A stretch of 45,268 bases of DNA from Candidatus Fermentithermobacillaceae bacterium (GCA_012512325.1 JAAZEL010000051.1:1-45268); one strand, 5' to 3'; shown: positions 35,010-44,898, counted from the stretch's first letter. The notes: generated from the letters alone by a model not told the origin. Translations and numbers: made by a program.

Positions 35010-36127
35010 TGGGAATCTCCTCCTAGTACCAGTTCAACGATGGCATCCACATCCATTCCTGCAATTCCCATGGCTTGGGCGGTCCTGCCTTGACTCATGT
35101 AGTCTACGCCGTGGAGGGCGCTTGCCAAAGATATGGTTGCTTCGATTACCGGCACCTCCACCCCTGCGATCCTTGCAAAGGCCGCAAGGGGAACCAGGCT
35201 AAAGGGCACATCTTCAAAGATATACCTGTGATTCAGAGTGTCCGGGGCAGTAATTCCCACATACCCTGGGTTGTGTTGCACAGCCTCGTATAGCGTGTCT
35301 GCCTTGATACCGTAAGTGTGATGCATCCATTCAAGAGTTGACCGTGAGCGTACGCCGAAAGCTCTGGCTATGGCAAGCCTCTCCTCGTCCAAGGCTGCCA
35401 GGGCTCTCGCAACCGACGGGGTGATCCCACCCCTGTAATGCTCATACGGAAGGTTGCTTTCAATCCTGCCGGCGTTGAGGATCACAGGCAAGGGATGGAA
35501 CACTGCGCCGATATTATCAAACCCTGTAAAGAGCACATTTTCAGCCGGAACGAATCGAGGATATGCCTTTCTCAGCACCCGTAGGGCCTCTATGGTTCTC
35601 GTCGCCGGGAGGGCCGCTACGGGAACCCTGTGTTTGATGCCGTAAATGTGGGAAACACCTTCCGCTATAGTCCGGCTCGCATATATGAACGTACTGGCTT
35701 CAACGATGGTTACATCGCTATGGCAGTTATTCTTTAGCAGCACCTGCTTGAACTCAAGGGCACCGCCTGTCCGGCCGGGGTTTAGCACTACTATTTGCCC
35801 GTCAGAGAGATGTGGCGCCATCTGCGCTGCCACATCCCTATGGCCGGATGCCGGTACGGTCACCATGATCAAGCTGGCTTCGCGTACAGCCTCGCCCATG
35901 TCCGACGTCATCAGATTTGGCGTCGCAAACCCGGTGACCTGGCCCTCAAGCATAATACCCCCGATTTTGTTTAGCAAATCTATCTTGCTTTCCGACCTGT
36001 TCCATAGGTTTACATCAAAACCCTTAAGTGCCAGGAAACCTGCCATGGCTTGCCCGCCGTTTCCCGCACCTATTACTGCAATTGTTGAATCCGGGAGCAG
36101 TTCAGGAGATAGAATTCGCTCAGCCAT
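35006..36127 (-). CDS. NAD/NADP octopine/nopaline dehydrogenase family protein
   Basis: Opine-dehydrogenase-type oxidoreductase: an N-terminal Rossmann domain with GAGNGGQAMAGFLALKGFDV (about residue 20) and a C-terminal helical domain with FHPLPVILNAGRIE, WMHHTYGIKADTLYEAV and FEDVPFSLVPLAA, all family hallmarks. Such enzymes reductively join an amino group to a 2-keto acid, or run the reverse. I choose the ATG at 36127 (MAERILSP), preceded by AGGGGGG, over an upstream in-frame start. It sits between the ATP-grasp and mutase-like genes, translationally coupled to the latter. 373 aa. The substrate pair is unknown. Confidence 0.88.
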   Translation of the reverse strand: MAERILSPELLPDSTIAVIGAGNGGQAMAGFLALKGFDVNLWNRSESKIDLLNKIGGIMLEGQVTGFATPNLMTSDMGEAVREASLIMVTVPASGHRDVAAQMAPHLSDGQIVVLNPGRTGGALEFKQVLLKNNCHSDVTIVEASTFIYASRTIAEGVSHIYGIKHRVPVAALPATRTIEALRVLRKAYPRFVPAENVLFTGFDNIGAVFHPLPVILNAGRIESNLPYEHYRGGITPSVARALAALDEERLAIARAFGVRSRSTLEWMHHTYGIKADTLYEAVQHNPGYVGITAPDTLNHRYIFEDVPFSLVPLAAFARIAGVEVPVIEATISLASALHGVDYMSQGRTAQAMGIAGMDVDAIVELVLGGDSQ

Positions 36128-36168
36128 GTTACACCCCCCTCTAGTCTCTCTGATATGGCCGGCGCACA

Positions 36169-36186
36169 CCCGCCCTGAAGGGCGGG
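36169..36186 (-). other. Intra-operon GC-rich hairpin
   Basis: CCCGCCCT (36169-36176) and AGGGCGGG (36179-36186), an 8-bp perfect stem, in the 124-bp gap between the ATP-grasp and opine dehydrogenase genes, 42 bp before the latter. No U-tract; it could be an mRNA processing or stability element. Confidence 0.4.
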
Positions 36187-36251
36187 GTCCGGCCTTACTT
36201 AGTTTGGCTTGGCGTGGCCGTTGTTTTTCCGCTGCAACGCACTATGAAGGA

Positions 36252-37190
36252 TCATTTCAATGAGCTCGGGATAGCTGATTCCGCCGCTTCTGCAATCCAG
36301 GGGACTTCACTGTAGCCCGGCATCAGGCCTGGCAGCGTGCTGATTTCCAGGGCGAAAGCTTGCCCTTGATCTTCAGACACCCTTATGTCGACCCGCGCGA
36401 TATCCCGGCAACCAATTGCCTTGAACGCCCGTATGGCTAAGTCTTGAAGCTTGCGACTGAGCTCTTCCGGTATGGGCGCAGGGCATACAGGGGTGACGTT
36501 GTCACGGGATTTCACATCGTATGTGTACATGTGGCTGCCGTTAAACACTATTTCTTCCACCGGAAGGGCCATTGGCTCGGGATAGCCCACAACGGCTATT
36601 GTGAACTCTCGCCCGTTTATGTATTCTTCCACTAGCACGGGTGGCTCAAGTGAGTCCAGGAGCCTTTTTGCCATGGTTTTGGCTTGAACCGGACATTCGG
36701 TCACGCTTTCAGGATATATGCCTACGCTTGAGCCTTCGGCAGCGGGCTTCACTATCACCGGTGTGGACAGTTCATTACCCACCGCTTCCAAGCTGGGCTG
36801 CTTGTCGATGCTTCGGCTGTCGCAGATCACTGTAAACCGTGGAGTCGGGATGTTGTTGGCCATGAAAGCCATTTTGGAAATGTGTTTGTGCAGCCCGGCG
36901 AAGTGGGCGGCGGAACCTGAACCGGTAAACGGAATTCCGCTGAGTTCGAGCATGGCAGCTATGTTGGCCTGATCCTTTCTGGCACGGTAGCTCGTGGCGA
37001 TATTGAAAACCGCGTCAGGCTTAGCTGCTTCAAGGTCCAATAACAACTGCGGCCCTGCCTCGATTATATGAACATTGTAATTAAGGTCAGACAGAGCTTG
37101 CGCTACGGCTTGGCAAGTCACCTGGGCCTGGGTTTTCGAACCAGGCTCCTTGTAGCTGTTGGTTGACGAAGTGACAACCGCCATGTTCAT
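36252..37190 (-). CDS. D-alanine-D-alanine ligase-like ATP-grasp enzyme
   Basis: A 312-aa ATP-grasp ligase of the Ddl type, forming a peptide or amide bond through an acyl phosphate. Features: an N-terminal domain with PDAVFNIATSYRARKDQANI, IPFTGSGSAAHFAGLHKHISK, the ATP-binding loop VIVKPAAEGSSVGIYPES, VLVEEYINGREFTIAVVGYP, and the C-terminal ALEISTLPGLMPGYSEVPW. In true Ddl the last motif is E-x-N-T-xPG; here the Mg-binding Asn is Ser, and PGLT is PGLMPG. I therefore doubt it makes D-Ala-D-Ala. The ATG at 37190 has GGGAGGT at 7 nt. It is the first gene after the c-di-AMP riboswitch, 320 nt downstream. Confidence 0.8.
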   Translation of the reverse strand: MNMAVVTSSTNSYKEPGSKTQAQVTCQAVAQALSDLNYNVHIIEAGPQLLLDLEAAKPDAVFNIATSYRARKDQANIAAMLELSGIPFTGSGSAAHFAGLHKHISKMAFMANNIPTPRFTVICDSRSIDKQPSLEAVGNELSTPVIVKPAAEGSSVGIYPESVTECPVQAKTMAKRLLDSLEPPVLVEEYINGREFTIAVVGYPEPMALPVEEIVFNGSHMYTYDVKSRDNVTPVCPAPIPEELSRKLQDLAIRAFKAIGCRDIARVDIRVSEDQGQAFALEISTLPGLMPGYSEVPWIAEAAESAIPSSLK

Positions 37191-37292
37191 TGCATCAACC
37201 TCCCTGAAAAGAATCTTTGGTTCCTTCAGGTGCGCCCGTTGTATAACCCGTGTGTGATAGGCATAAGTGCGTGACAAATACGGCAATACACA

Positions 37293-37323
37293 CCTAAGGG
37301 GAATGCCTGCGCTTTCCCTTAGG
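37293..37323 (-). terminator. Leader hairpin between riboswitch and ATP-grasp gene
   Basis: CCTAAGGG (37293-37300) and CCCTTAGG (37316-37323), an 8-bp perfect stem in the minus-strand leader about 100 nt before the ATG. It is followed on the minus strand by TGTGTATTGCC, a weak U-tract. Candidate expression platform. Confidence 0.35.
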
Positions 37324-37512
37324 CGCATCAGAGCAAAGCTACGCTATACGCCGGTGTTCCACAGCAACTCACGCCACGGACCGCGGCCCGCTTATACGGG
37401 TAACCACATGAACTTGAACGTGAGACAGAGATTTATGGAGGCTCAACTGATTGATAGTGTTTGAGAATGTGCGGCACATGAGTGCCCCGGTTTGCCAGTG
37501 CCTCCCTTTGCC

Positions 37513-37656
37513 ACGCTTACGAGGTTAGCTGACGGGCTCGGGTCGAAAGGGACGTGACCCTACACGAAATCCCAGTTGCAAATCGGCAATGGGATTTCGC
37601 GATTAGCCCCGAAAAGTTGGGTCCCCCGCTCTCCGCTTCCGGAGATTCAGCGCCAA
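37513..37656 (-). promoter_or_regulatory. c-di-AMP riboswitch (ydaO/yuaA)
   Basis: Read on the minus strand, the hallmark blocks appear in order: GCGCTGAATCTCCGG, GAGAGCGGGGGACCCAAC, CGGGGCTAATC, GTAGGGTCACGTCCC, and the 3' block CCCGTCAGCTAACCTCGTAAG then CGT. These match the B. subtilis ydaO RNA nearly base for base in the conserved positions (GGGGGACCCAA, CGTCAGCTAACCTCGTAAGCG). The variable stem GAAATCCCA/TGGGATTTC sits where the family allows length variation. c-di-AMP riboswitches are usually OFF switches on osmotic, K+ and cell-wall genes. The next minus-strand genes are the ATP-grasp/opine dehydrogenase/mutase-like operon. Confidence 0.96.
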
Positions 37657-37683
37657 ACCTGATGAATTCTCACGCATAATCAA

Positions 37684-37713
37684 AGTATACAGTGAATTGC
37701 CCAAAAATGTCAA
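37684..37713 (-). promoter_or_regulatory. Promoter of the c-di-AMP-riboswitch operon
   Basis: On the minus strand TTGACA (37713-37708), an 18-bp spacer and TATACT (37689-37684), i.e. a perfect -35 and a 5/6 -10. Transcription would start near 37677, about 20 nt before the riboswitch. Confidence 0.8.
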
Positions 37714-37812
37714 ATGGCGGTAAAGAACTTGCCTTCATTGCATTGCATGGCAACTCTCAGGAGAAACTAACCCAGGTTGTGTCCAATGTTCCACAGCTTG
37801 GAGGTGTTGTCA

Positions 37813-38034
37813 TTGAGGAGAATGGGTGCCATCGATTGGACTGCCATGATACTGTTGATCATTGGCGGGCTCAACTGGGGAATTGTAGGCTTGTTTGACA
37901 TGGACCTGGTAGCGGCCTTGTTCGGAGCCAAGACCATGCTGTCCAGAGTAGTGTATGCTCTGGTCGGAGTCTCCGCCTTATATGAGCTCATCCGCCTGCT
38001 GATAGGTGAACCGGTTGCCGACAGAGCGCGCTGA
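37813..38034 (+). CDS. DUF378 small membrane protein
   Basis: Short two-helix membrane protein: MGAIDWTAMILLIIGGLNWGIVGLFDMDLVAALFG then SRVVYALVGVSALYELIRLL. The pattern GGLNWGxVGLFxxDLVAxLFG is diagnostic of DUF378 (YuzA-like), whose function is unknown. I choose the TTG at 37813, with GGAGGTG 6 nt upstream; the ATG at 37822 is an alternative lacking good spacing. 73 aa, normal for the family. It is divergent from the c-di-AMP riboswitch operon and convergent with the regulator gene. Confidence 0.85.
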   Translation: MRRMGAIDWTAMILLIIGGLNWGIVGLFDMDLVAALFGAKTMLSRVVYALVGVSALYELIRLLIGEPVADRAR

Positions 38035-38042
38035 GGGTGAGC

Positions 38043-39710
38043 TTAGCCTATCCCTAACTGTTTCATCTTGTTAATTACCGTGGCATGGGAGATGCCCAAG
38101 GCCTTGGCAATTTTCCTCGAAGAGGAATACTTGCTTGCTGCCTTGGTAAGGTAGTATTTTTCGATCTCCTCGATTAGCCCTGGCAAGCTCACCGGAATTT
38201 CAGCAGGGAGTTGCACATGCCGGTTGTCATCGTCTTGAGCGTCTTGACGCCGTGTTTCCTCGGGTACTGAAGTGCCGTTGCGCTCCACGGTCGCTTGGCG
38301 CATGAAGCCGGGAGGAGCATCGTGAGCTCTCGATGCCGGCCCTTCGATTAACAGATGGGCCGGCTCAATCCTATGTTCAGCAAGGACCGCCGCCCTTTGG
38401 ATCACATTTTGAAGCTCCCTCACGTTGCCCGGCCAATCGTGGAGCAGCAGCTTCTCCATGGCGCTTTCCGTGAGGTGTAAGTCCGGTTTTCCCAACTCCC
38501 TGGCAAGGAAGCTTACGAAATGCTCGGCAAGGAGCGGGATATCCTCGGTTCTGTGACGCAGGGGCGGAATCCAAATGGGAATTACGTTTAACCTGTAGAA
38601 CAGGTCTTCTCTGAAGGTGCCTTCTGAGATCATGCTTTCAAGATCCTTGTTGGTCGCGGAAATGATGCGCACGTCTATCTTGACTTCGTGACGCCCGCCT
38701 ATCCGGCGTATTCTTTGCTCCTGAATGGCCCGTAGGATCTTTGCTTGCAACGGAGGGGACAGGTCGCCTACTTCGTCGAGGAACAGAGTGCCGTGGGTCG
38801 CCAGTTCGAAAAGGCCCTGCTTTCCGCCGGACGAGGCGCCTGTGAACGCTCCTCTGTCGTAGCCGAAGAACTCGCTCTCAAGGAGAGAGTCGGGTATGGC
38901 AGCGCAGTTCACGGCTATGAAGGGGCCGTTCTTTCTGGCTGAATTCTTGTGGATAGCCCTGGCGAAGAGTTCTTTACCTGTCCCGCTTTCGCCCCTGAGC
39001 ATTACGCTCATGTTGGTGGGAGCCACGGCTTTGGCCAGGTTGATGGCATTGCCGAGGGCCTGGCTTCTTCCGATGATATCGTAGAAATCCACCAGGGCAG
39101 GGGGCCTCACGGACTGGATGAGTTGCCGCACATCGTCCAGCTCCCTCAATATCACAAGCGCTCCCGACGGAATCCCTTCTTCATTGGTTATAGTCCTTAT
39201 GCTGGTGACCACACGGATGCTCTTGCCTTGCCACGTGATGGTAACCTCAACGTTATCCCGGTCCTCGTCAAGAGGGAGGAGGGGTTCAAGCTTGCGGCTC
39301 TGCATTAGACTGACCAGGTTAGGCGGTTGTTGAGACGGGCCGAAGCCCAGCAATTTTCTCGCCTTCTTGCTGGCATAGGTAATGTTGTGCCATTGGTCAA
39401 CAACGAGAATGCCTTCGCTGATGTTCTCTCCGATGATATCCAAGGCTTTTTCCTTCTTCTCGTATTCCATTATGTCAACTTCTGCGATGTGCCCTAAGTC
39501 GCTGATCTCCGATCGGAGGCCGTTGACAAAGCGAGACCACCCAATGTCATCAGGCCATTCAACCTTGAAGAAAATATCAGGTGGGCTGACTTCGATGTTG
39601 AGCACATTGATGTGTTGTTTTCCCAAAGCCCGGAGGATGTCATAGATCATGCCAACCCTGTTTTCGGCCCCGCTAAACCTGATTCTCTTGATGTCTTCGG
39701 AACCTGCCAT
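38043..39710 (-). CDS. TyrR-like sigma-54-dependent transcriptional activator
   Basis: A 555-aa enhancer-binding protein. Domains in order: an ACT-like N-terminus (IKRIRFSGAENRVGMIYDIL, about 1-75), a PAS domain (EGILVVDQWHNITYASKKARKLLG, about 95-190), an AAA+ core (about 210-440) with Walker A GESGTGKE, ESEFFGYDRGAFTGASSGG and Walker B LFLDEVGDL, and a C-terminal HTH (SSRKIAKALGISHATVINKM). The GAFTGA loop is intact, so it can contact sigma-54; E. coli TyrR lost this. The layout is that of TyrR, which senses aromatic amino acids. It is divergent from tyrosine phenol-lyase and likely its activator. The start ATG at 39710 has only a weak ribosome binding site. Confidence 0.9.
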   Translation of the reverse strand: MAGSEDIKRIRFSGAENRVGMIYDILRALGKQHINVLNIEVSPPDIFFKVEWPDDIGWSRFVNGLRSEISDLGHIAEVDIMEYEKKEKALDIIGENISEGILVVDQWHNITYASKKARKLLGFGPSQQPPNLVSLMQSRKLEPLLPLDEDRDNVEVTITWQGKSIRVVTSIRTITNEEGIPSGALVILRELDDVRQLIQSVRPPALVDFYDIIGRSQALGNAINLAKAVAPTNMSVMLRGESGTGKELFARAIHKNSARKNGPFIAVNCAAIPDSLLESEFFGYDRGAFTGASSGGKQGLFELATHGTLFLDEVGDLSPPLQAKILRAIQEQRIRRIGGRHEVKIDVRIISATNKDLESMISEGTFREDLFYRLNVIPIWIPPLRHRTEDIPLLAEHFVSFLARELGKPDLHLTESAMEKLLLHDWPGNVRELQNVIQRAAVLAEHRIEPAHLLIEGPASRAHDAPPGFMRQATVERNGTSVPEETRRQDAQDDDNRHVQLPAEIPVSLPGLIEEIEKYYLTKAASKYSSSRKIAKALGISHATVINKMKQLGIG

Positions 39711-39781
39711 ATCAACGGCGCTCGCCCAGTGCCCTCAAAGGCGGCACTTGCAGCTTCCTCCTTTCTCCATGATCCGAAAGG

Positions 39782-39848
39782 TGTAAACCAGACTTACAAA
39801 TATCGATAATTGTGTAAACAGTCATTACAATTGTAAGATATATTTACG
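39782..39848. promoter_or_regulatory. Three TGTAA-N7-TTAC dyads (TyrR-like boxes)
   Basis: TGTAA-N7-TTACA at 39782-39798 and 39813-39829, and TGTAA-N7-TTACG at 39832-39848. The last two abut to give the palindrome TTACAATTGTAA (39825-39836). Centre spacings are 31 and 19 bp. They lie 72-138 bp upstream of the regulator start and about 170-235 bp before the sigma-54 promoter of tpl, the usual place for an enhancer. Classical TyrR boxes are TGTAAA-N6-TTTACA, one base longer between arms. Confidence 0.7.
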
Positions 39849-40015
39849 ATATTGAGGCATCGAATCCCTTCAGACACCGGACTGTTTCGGCGGTCAAACC
39901 CGGAGGGCCGGCGGGCGCAAACTTATGTGCATGCAGGGTGAATTCATGATCTTTCCCCTTCGTTCCCTTGGAGCTTCGCCCTGACCATACTTAGATTGCC
40001 TGGCCTCGTATCGAA

Positions 40016-40029
40016 GGCACGGTTCTTGC
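40016..40029 (+). promoter_or_regulatory. Sigma-54 (-24/-12) promoter of tpl
   Basis: GGCACGGTTCTTGC: GG at 40016-40017 and GC at 40028-40029 with exactly 10 nt between, matching TGGCACG-N4-TTGCA except the first T. The expected transcription start is near 40041, 33 nt before the gene. Confidence 0.8.
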
Positions 40030-40046
40030 ACGTGAATTGCTATTAA

Positions 40047-41453
<1,407 letters not shown>

Positions 41454-41457
41454 GCGG

Positions 41458-41520
41458 TGTAGATAGGCGCTATGGGTAGGCCATGACACCGACAGCACTG
41501 AACAGGCCATGTAGATAGGC
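41458..41520 (+). repeat. Short direct repeats after tpl
   Basis: TGTAGATAGGC at 41458-41468 and 41510-41520, with GGCCATG also twice (about 41479 and 41505). No clear terminator for tpl was found in 41454-41542. Confidence 0.4.
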
Positions 41521-41542
41521 ACCGTCAAGGCGAGGCGCTTCG

Positions 41543-42043
41543 CTAGGAAACTGTCTGGCGGGGCGCTTCCCTTTTTGATCTCTCTTGCAGAGCAACATAT
41601 ATTGAAAGTTTCCCCAGGTTGCCCAATACCAGTGGGATCACCAACATATTCAGGCTGACTGCCGATATGAGGGCGCCTTCCCCCGTGATCAGTGCCGGAG
41701 GGGACAGTTTGCAGGTGTATCCGAGGCTTTCGAGCCTGGCCGCCGCTTGACCTGTAATGATATTGCCCATTTCGGCCAAGGCTGACTCCGCCATTTGATC
41801 GTACAAAGGTACCGGGTTTCCGATTAGCTCTGATGCAATGTTCTTGGCAGTCCGGCTGTTCATGGAATACAAGACGATTCCTTCAGTGTCCCCCGTAACC
41901 CCTGTCAGCACCGTTACGTCTTCAGGGGTGGAATGGCAAGATTCTATGCTTGGCTTGTTACGGGCGATCTCGATACCCATTTCGTGTTTGAAAAACACAA
42001 TGGCTCCTTCAACAAAGGGGTTGATAAACTCCGCCTTAAGCAC
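41543..42043 (-). CDS. CheX/CheC-like chemotaxis phosphatase domain protein
   Basis: A 166-aa protein with the CheC/CheX/FliY phosphatase signature: SALAEMGNIITGQAA gives (S/D)xxxExxN, and a proline about 22 residues later (LSPPALITG) completes the motif. Such proteins dephosphorylate CheY-P. N-terminal LKAEFINPFVEGAIVFFKHEMGI matches the CheX group. The GTG start at 42043 has AGGAGGG 6 nt upstream. No chemotaxis genes are nearby; it lies 163 bp downstream of an HTH regulator on the same strand. It may act on a stand-alone response regulator. Confidence 0.85.
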   Translation of the reverse strand: MLKAEFINPFVEGAIVFFKHEMGIEIARNKPSIESCHSTPEDVTVLTGVTGDTEGIVLYSMNSRTAKNIASELIGNPVPLYDQMAESALAEMGNIITGQAAARLESLGYTCKLSPPALITGEGALISAVSLNMLVIPLVLGNLGKLSIYVALQERSKREAPRQTVS

Positions 42044-42206
42044 TCGTATCCCTCCTGAAAATCCAGGCGTGAAAATCCAGGGAAATCTTGAACAGGAAAC
42101 GTTGAGTTGAGCTCAGCTGCCTGGCGAGCTGCAAGAGTGTGGCACGTTCATTGCAAGGATGAGTGCAAGTTCTGTATTAACTATCGTGAAGATGGTCGGA
42201 ATTGTT

Positions 42207-42950
42207 TCATACGGCAGGGGTGTTGTCGCAGGCTTGTGCCGATGCGCCCTTGCGCACTATGGTTTGGATGAATTCGAGCAGCCTGTCTTCGTTGGCTTGT
42301 TCCAGCTGTTCGACTTGATGGGAGAATGAGTGCATGAGGTTTTCAAGGTCCGGGAGCAATTTACGGGCACCCCTTACCAACAGGCTTCCTATGAGAAGCC
42401 CTGTGAACAGGGGGAGTGTCATGCGTTTGTCTGCATCGATCTCAAGTATCCCGCTCAAAGCAACCAAGTCCAGTCCCTTGCGCTGAGCTTCAATGATCAA
42501 TAAAGAAATAAGGGCGGCACAGTACGCAAGAGGGGATGAGTCATACTTGTCCTTGGTCAGATCGATGGAATGGGCGACTTCTTTTTCGGATGCCATGTGG
42601 ATTTGGTTGAGCAGGTCATCCTTGGCGCGCTGCCATTCATCATCCCCTTGGGTTGCTTGGTCAGACTGCTGAGGGTACAGGTTTTCCACACGGTGTGCCT
42701 CAACCACGCTGAGCCCTTTCCGTGTGGGACTGAACATTACCAGTGAGCGGCCAGGCGAACCTGAAGGGTTCAGTGAATATGAGGTCTCCACCAACCCGTC
42801 TTCGGCGAGTTGCCGCATCATGTCATAGGCGGTCCACTTGGATACGTTCATTTTCTCAGACACGTCTATGTAGTGGACGGGAGCTCCCTTTTGATTCACC
42901 AAATCGACAAGGGTTTCCAGAAATTCAAACCGCCTCTTGCTCAGTTTCAC
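42207..42950 (-). CDS. Winged-helix transcriptional regulator, family unassigned
   Basis: 247 aa. Residues about 8-70 form a winged helix: RFEFLETLVDLVNQKGAPVHYIDVSEKMNVSKWTAYDMMRQLAEDGLVETSY, with VSKWTAYDMMRQL as recognition helix and a Gly/Pro wing. The remainder (about 95-247) is mostly helical, without a recognised ligand or kinase motif; SPLAYCAALISLLIIEAQRKG and LFTGLLIGSLLVRG look like amphipathic helices of a sensing or dimerisation domain. The GTG at 42950 has AGGAGGG 7 nt upstream. It lies between the radical SAM and CheX genes, all minus strand. Confidence 0.7.
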   Translation of the reverse strand: MKLSKRRFEFLETLVDLVNQKGAPVHYIDVSEKMNVSKWTAYDMMRQLAEDGLVETSYSLNPSGSPGRSLVMFSPTRKGLSVVEAHRVENLYPQQSDQATQGDDEWQRAKDDLLNQIHMASEKEVAHSIDLTKDKYDSSPLAYCAALISLLIIEAQRKGLDLVALSGILEIDADKRMTLPLFTGLLIGSLLVRGARKLLPDLENLMHSFSHQVEQLEQANEDRLLEFIQTIVRKGASAQACDNTPAV

Positions 42951-43070
42951 CTAACCGCCCTCCTAACCTCATTTGCTTGCAAGATATCTTGCTTTCCGCC
43001 CCTTGTCAATGTTCAGAAAAAGATGGCAAATGCAGGAATTACCTCCAGTTTGCACTTCGGTGTAAGACCC

Positions 43071-44426
43071 CTAGTCAACCGCAACCCTTTCCTTTGAGAT
43101 GAAGCTATCGGCCAGTTCGCCCCATTCCTTGGCGTAACCGTGAAGCGGTCTGCACAGTTGGGCTGCTGTAACTCCGTTCTTTTGTGTTGGATACGCTCTT
43201 GTTTCTTCAACCATTTTTTCCAGCATTGCAGGGTTATCGATGATGGGGCAGGGGCGCATGTGGTTGGTGTTGAACGGTTGGTTCTTCTGGAATGCCTGAA
43301 GCAAGGGTGACTTGAGCGCTTCTGCCAAGCTGCAATTCTTTATGTTCACGTTGGCGTAGTGCACAAAGGCGCAAGGTTCCACGTCGCCTGCTGCATTGAT
43401 GTGGAGGTAGTTGCGTCCGCCGGCTATACAACCTTGGGTGAACACGCCGTCGTTCCAGAAATCCGCGACGAATATGGGTTTTTCCTCGCGCCATCTACGG
43501 ACTTGCTGCGCCATGAAGAGCCTTTGCTCAGGAGTGGCCATGAAGTTAAGGTCTGAGTCGCCGCCGACCGGCACGTAGGTGAACAGCCATCCCATCAGGC
43601 AACCTTTGTCGATCATCAGGTCTATCCATTCATCACTGCCGATGATTTCCGTGTTTTCCCTGGTATACGTGCCCGAAAACCCGAAAGGTACTCCTGCTTC
43701 CCTCAGGTTGTCCATGGCTTGCATTACTTTCTTGAATATACCTTTGCCTCTTCGGGCGACAGTCTGCTCCTCAAACCCTTCAAGGCTGATGACGAAAGAC
43801 ATGTTCCCCTCTTCCGCAAATCGCTGTGCTGCTTCTTTTGTGATCAAGGTACCGTTGGTGAAGATGTGAAACACCGATTCATTGTGGCTCTTCGCCAAGG
43901 AGATCAGGTCGTCCATTCTTATCAACGGTTCGCCGCCGGAGATCACAAAGAAACTTATTCCCATTGCTTCGGCGTCGGTCATCACCCTGTCCAAGGTTTC
44001 ATAGTCCATGTCCAGGGACCTGTCGTATTCGGCGGCCCAGCATCCCGTGCACCTCAAGTTGCATCTCCCGGTAGGGTCGATGAGGATTGCCCATGGAATA
44101 TGGACCCCGTATTTTGCTTCGCCTTGCTTGCGTCTTACCGGACTAAGCAAGCCGGCGTTGATGAACATGTTGATCCCAAGCTTCTCCACCACATTGGGTG
44201 CAAGTTGGCTCAGCGCCTTGATAGCCAACCGTCTCCAGTTGTTGCTTTCGTCTGCGAACATGTCAGCCCATTGCTTGGCATAAGCTTTGTGCTCGGGCAC
44301 CCTGGCAAGCCGTTCGCCCCATCTTGCCAGGTTTACCAGGTTCTTCTCAGGGTTGTGCCTGAGATACCTGAGCCCCTGCTTAAGGGCTGCCTCACCGATC
44401 ATCGACTTAGCCAGTTCAAACGCCAT
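43071..44426 (-). CDS. Radical SAM protein with C-terminal auxiliary-cluster-like region
   Basis: The cluster motif CNLRCTGCW (CxxxCxxC) lies near residue 125 after IPWAILIDPTGR; then FVISGGEPLIRMDDL, IFTNGTLI, FVISLEGFEEQTVARRGKG and FSGTYTRENTEII, all standard radical-SAM barrel segments. The C-terminal part CIAGGRNYLHINAAGDVEPCAFVHYANVN, plus a later RPCPIIDNP, supplies extra cysteines as in SPASM/twitch proteins. An N-terminal helical region of about 115 residues precedes the barrel. The frame is open further upstream, but I place the start at the ATG 44426 because the earlier residues lack a good site and look non-coding. Substrate unknown; not beside a peptide precursor that I can see. 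Confidence 0.82.
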   Translation of the reverse strand: MAFELAKSMIGEAALKQGLRYLRHNPEKNLVNLARWGERLARVPEHKAYAKQWADMFADESNNWRRLAIKALSQLAPNVVEKLGINMFINAGLLSPVRRKQGEAKYGVHIPWAILIDPTGRCNLRCTGCWAAEYDRSLDMDYETLDRVMTDAEAMGISFFVISGGEPLIRMDDLISLAKSHNESVFHIFTNGTLITKEAAQRFAEEGNMSFVISLEGFEEQTVARRGKGIFKKVMQAMDNLREAGVPFGFSGTYTRENTEIIGSDEWIDLMIDKGCLMGWLFTYVPVGGDSDLNFMATPEQRLFMAQQVRRWREEKPIFVADFWNDGVFTQGCIAGGRNYLHINAAGDVEPCAFVHYANVNIKNCSLAEALKSPLLQAFQKNQPFNTNHMRPCPIIDNPAMLEKMVEETRAYPTQKNGVTAAQLCRPLHGYAKEWGELADSFISKERVAVD

Positions 44427-44628
44427 CCTCCCGGTTCCCCCTCTTGCTCTTGTTGTAATCCCAAAAAGCCCAAAAACATTACACAAGACATCCAAGTAAC
44501 TGAAGTGCGCTGCGAAAGCGTTTGCAAAAACATTCCTAAAGGTAGGCCGGTTGCTGCTTCCTTCTATAGCTCTATATATGGCCTTGCGCTTACTGATTAA
44601 CACAAGCTGCAGATCCCAAAAAACCAAA

Positions 44629-44644
44629 ATGCTATATTTAGGAT
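44629..44644. promoter_or_regulatory. Dyad ATGCTATATTTAGGAT, copy 1
   Basis: Near-palindromic 16-mer (ideal ATCCTA-TATT-TAGGAT) in the divergent gap 44427-44950, about 200 bp upstream of the radical SAM gene. Shares the 11-mer CTATATTTAG plus flanks with copy 2 at 44899. Confidence 0.4.
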
Positions 44645-44898
44645 ATTCCTGGAGACTCCTGCTGTCAACTCATAGTCTGCTTTCACAATTCTACAGTGGA
44701 CAGTTTGACGGTTCACTGCCTGACAATCCACGGCCTCAGGACAGGCCTTGCGTCTCACTCAAAGTGCTCATGACGTACCTGGTGTGTGCCGTTAAGGACT
44801 TGACATGGAAAAGGCAATCAGGAATCGGGGATGGTCCGAAGCCGTGCCTTTGCAGGCCAACACAGATTCTATAATAACTACCTAATTATCGGCAGGAA

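Noticed and set aside
44427-44627. N-terminal extension of the radical SAM protein
   Set aside because: The frame is open, but the residues look non-coding, the upstream start lacks a ribosome binding site, and the extension would cover the divergent promoter region.
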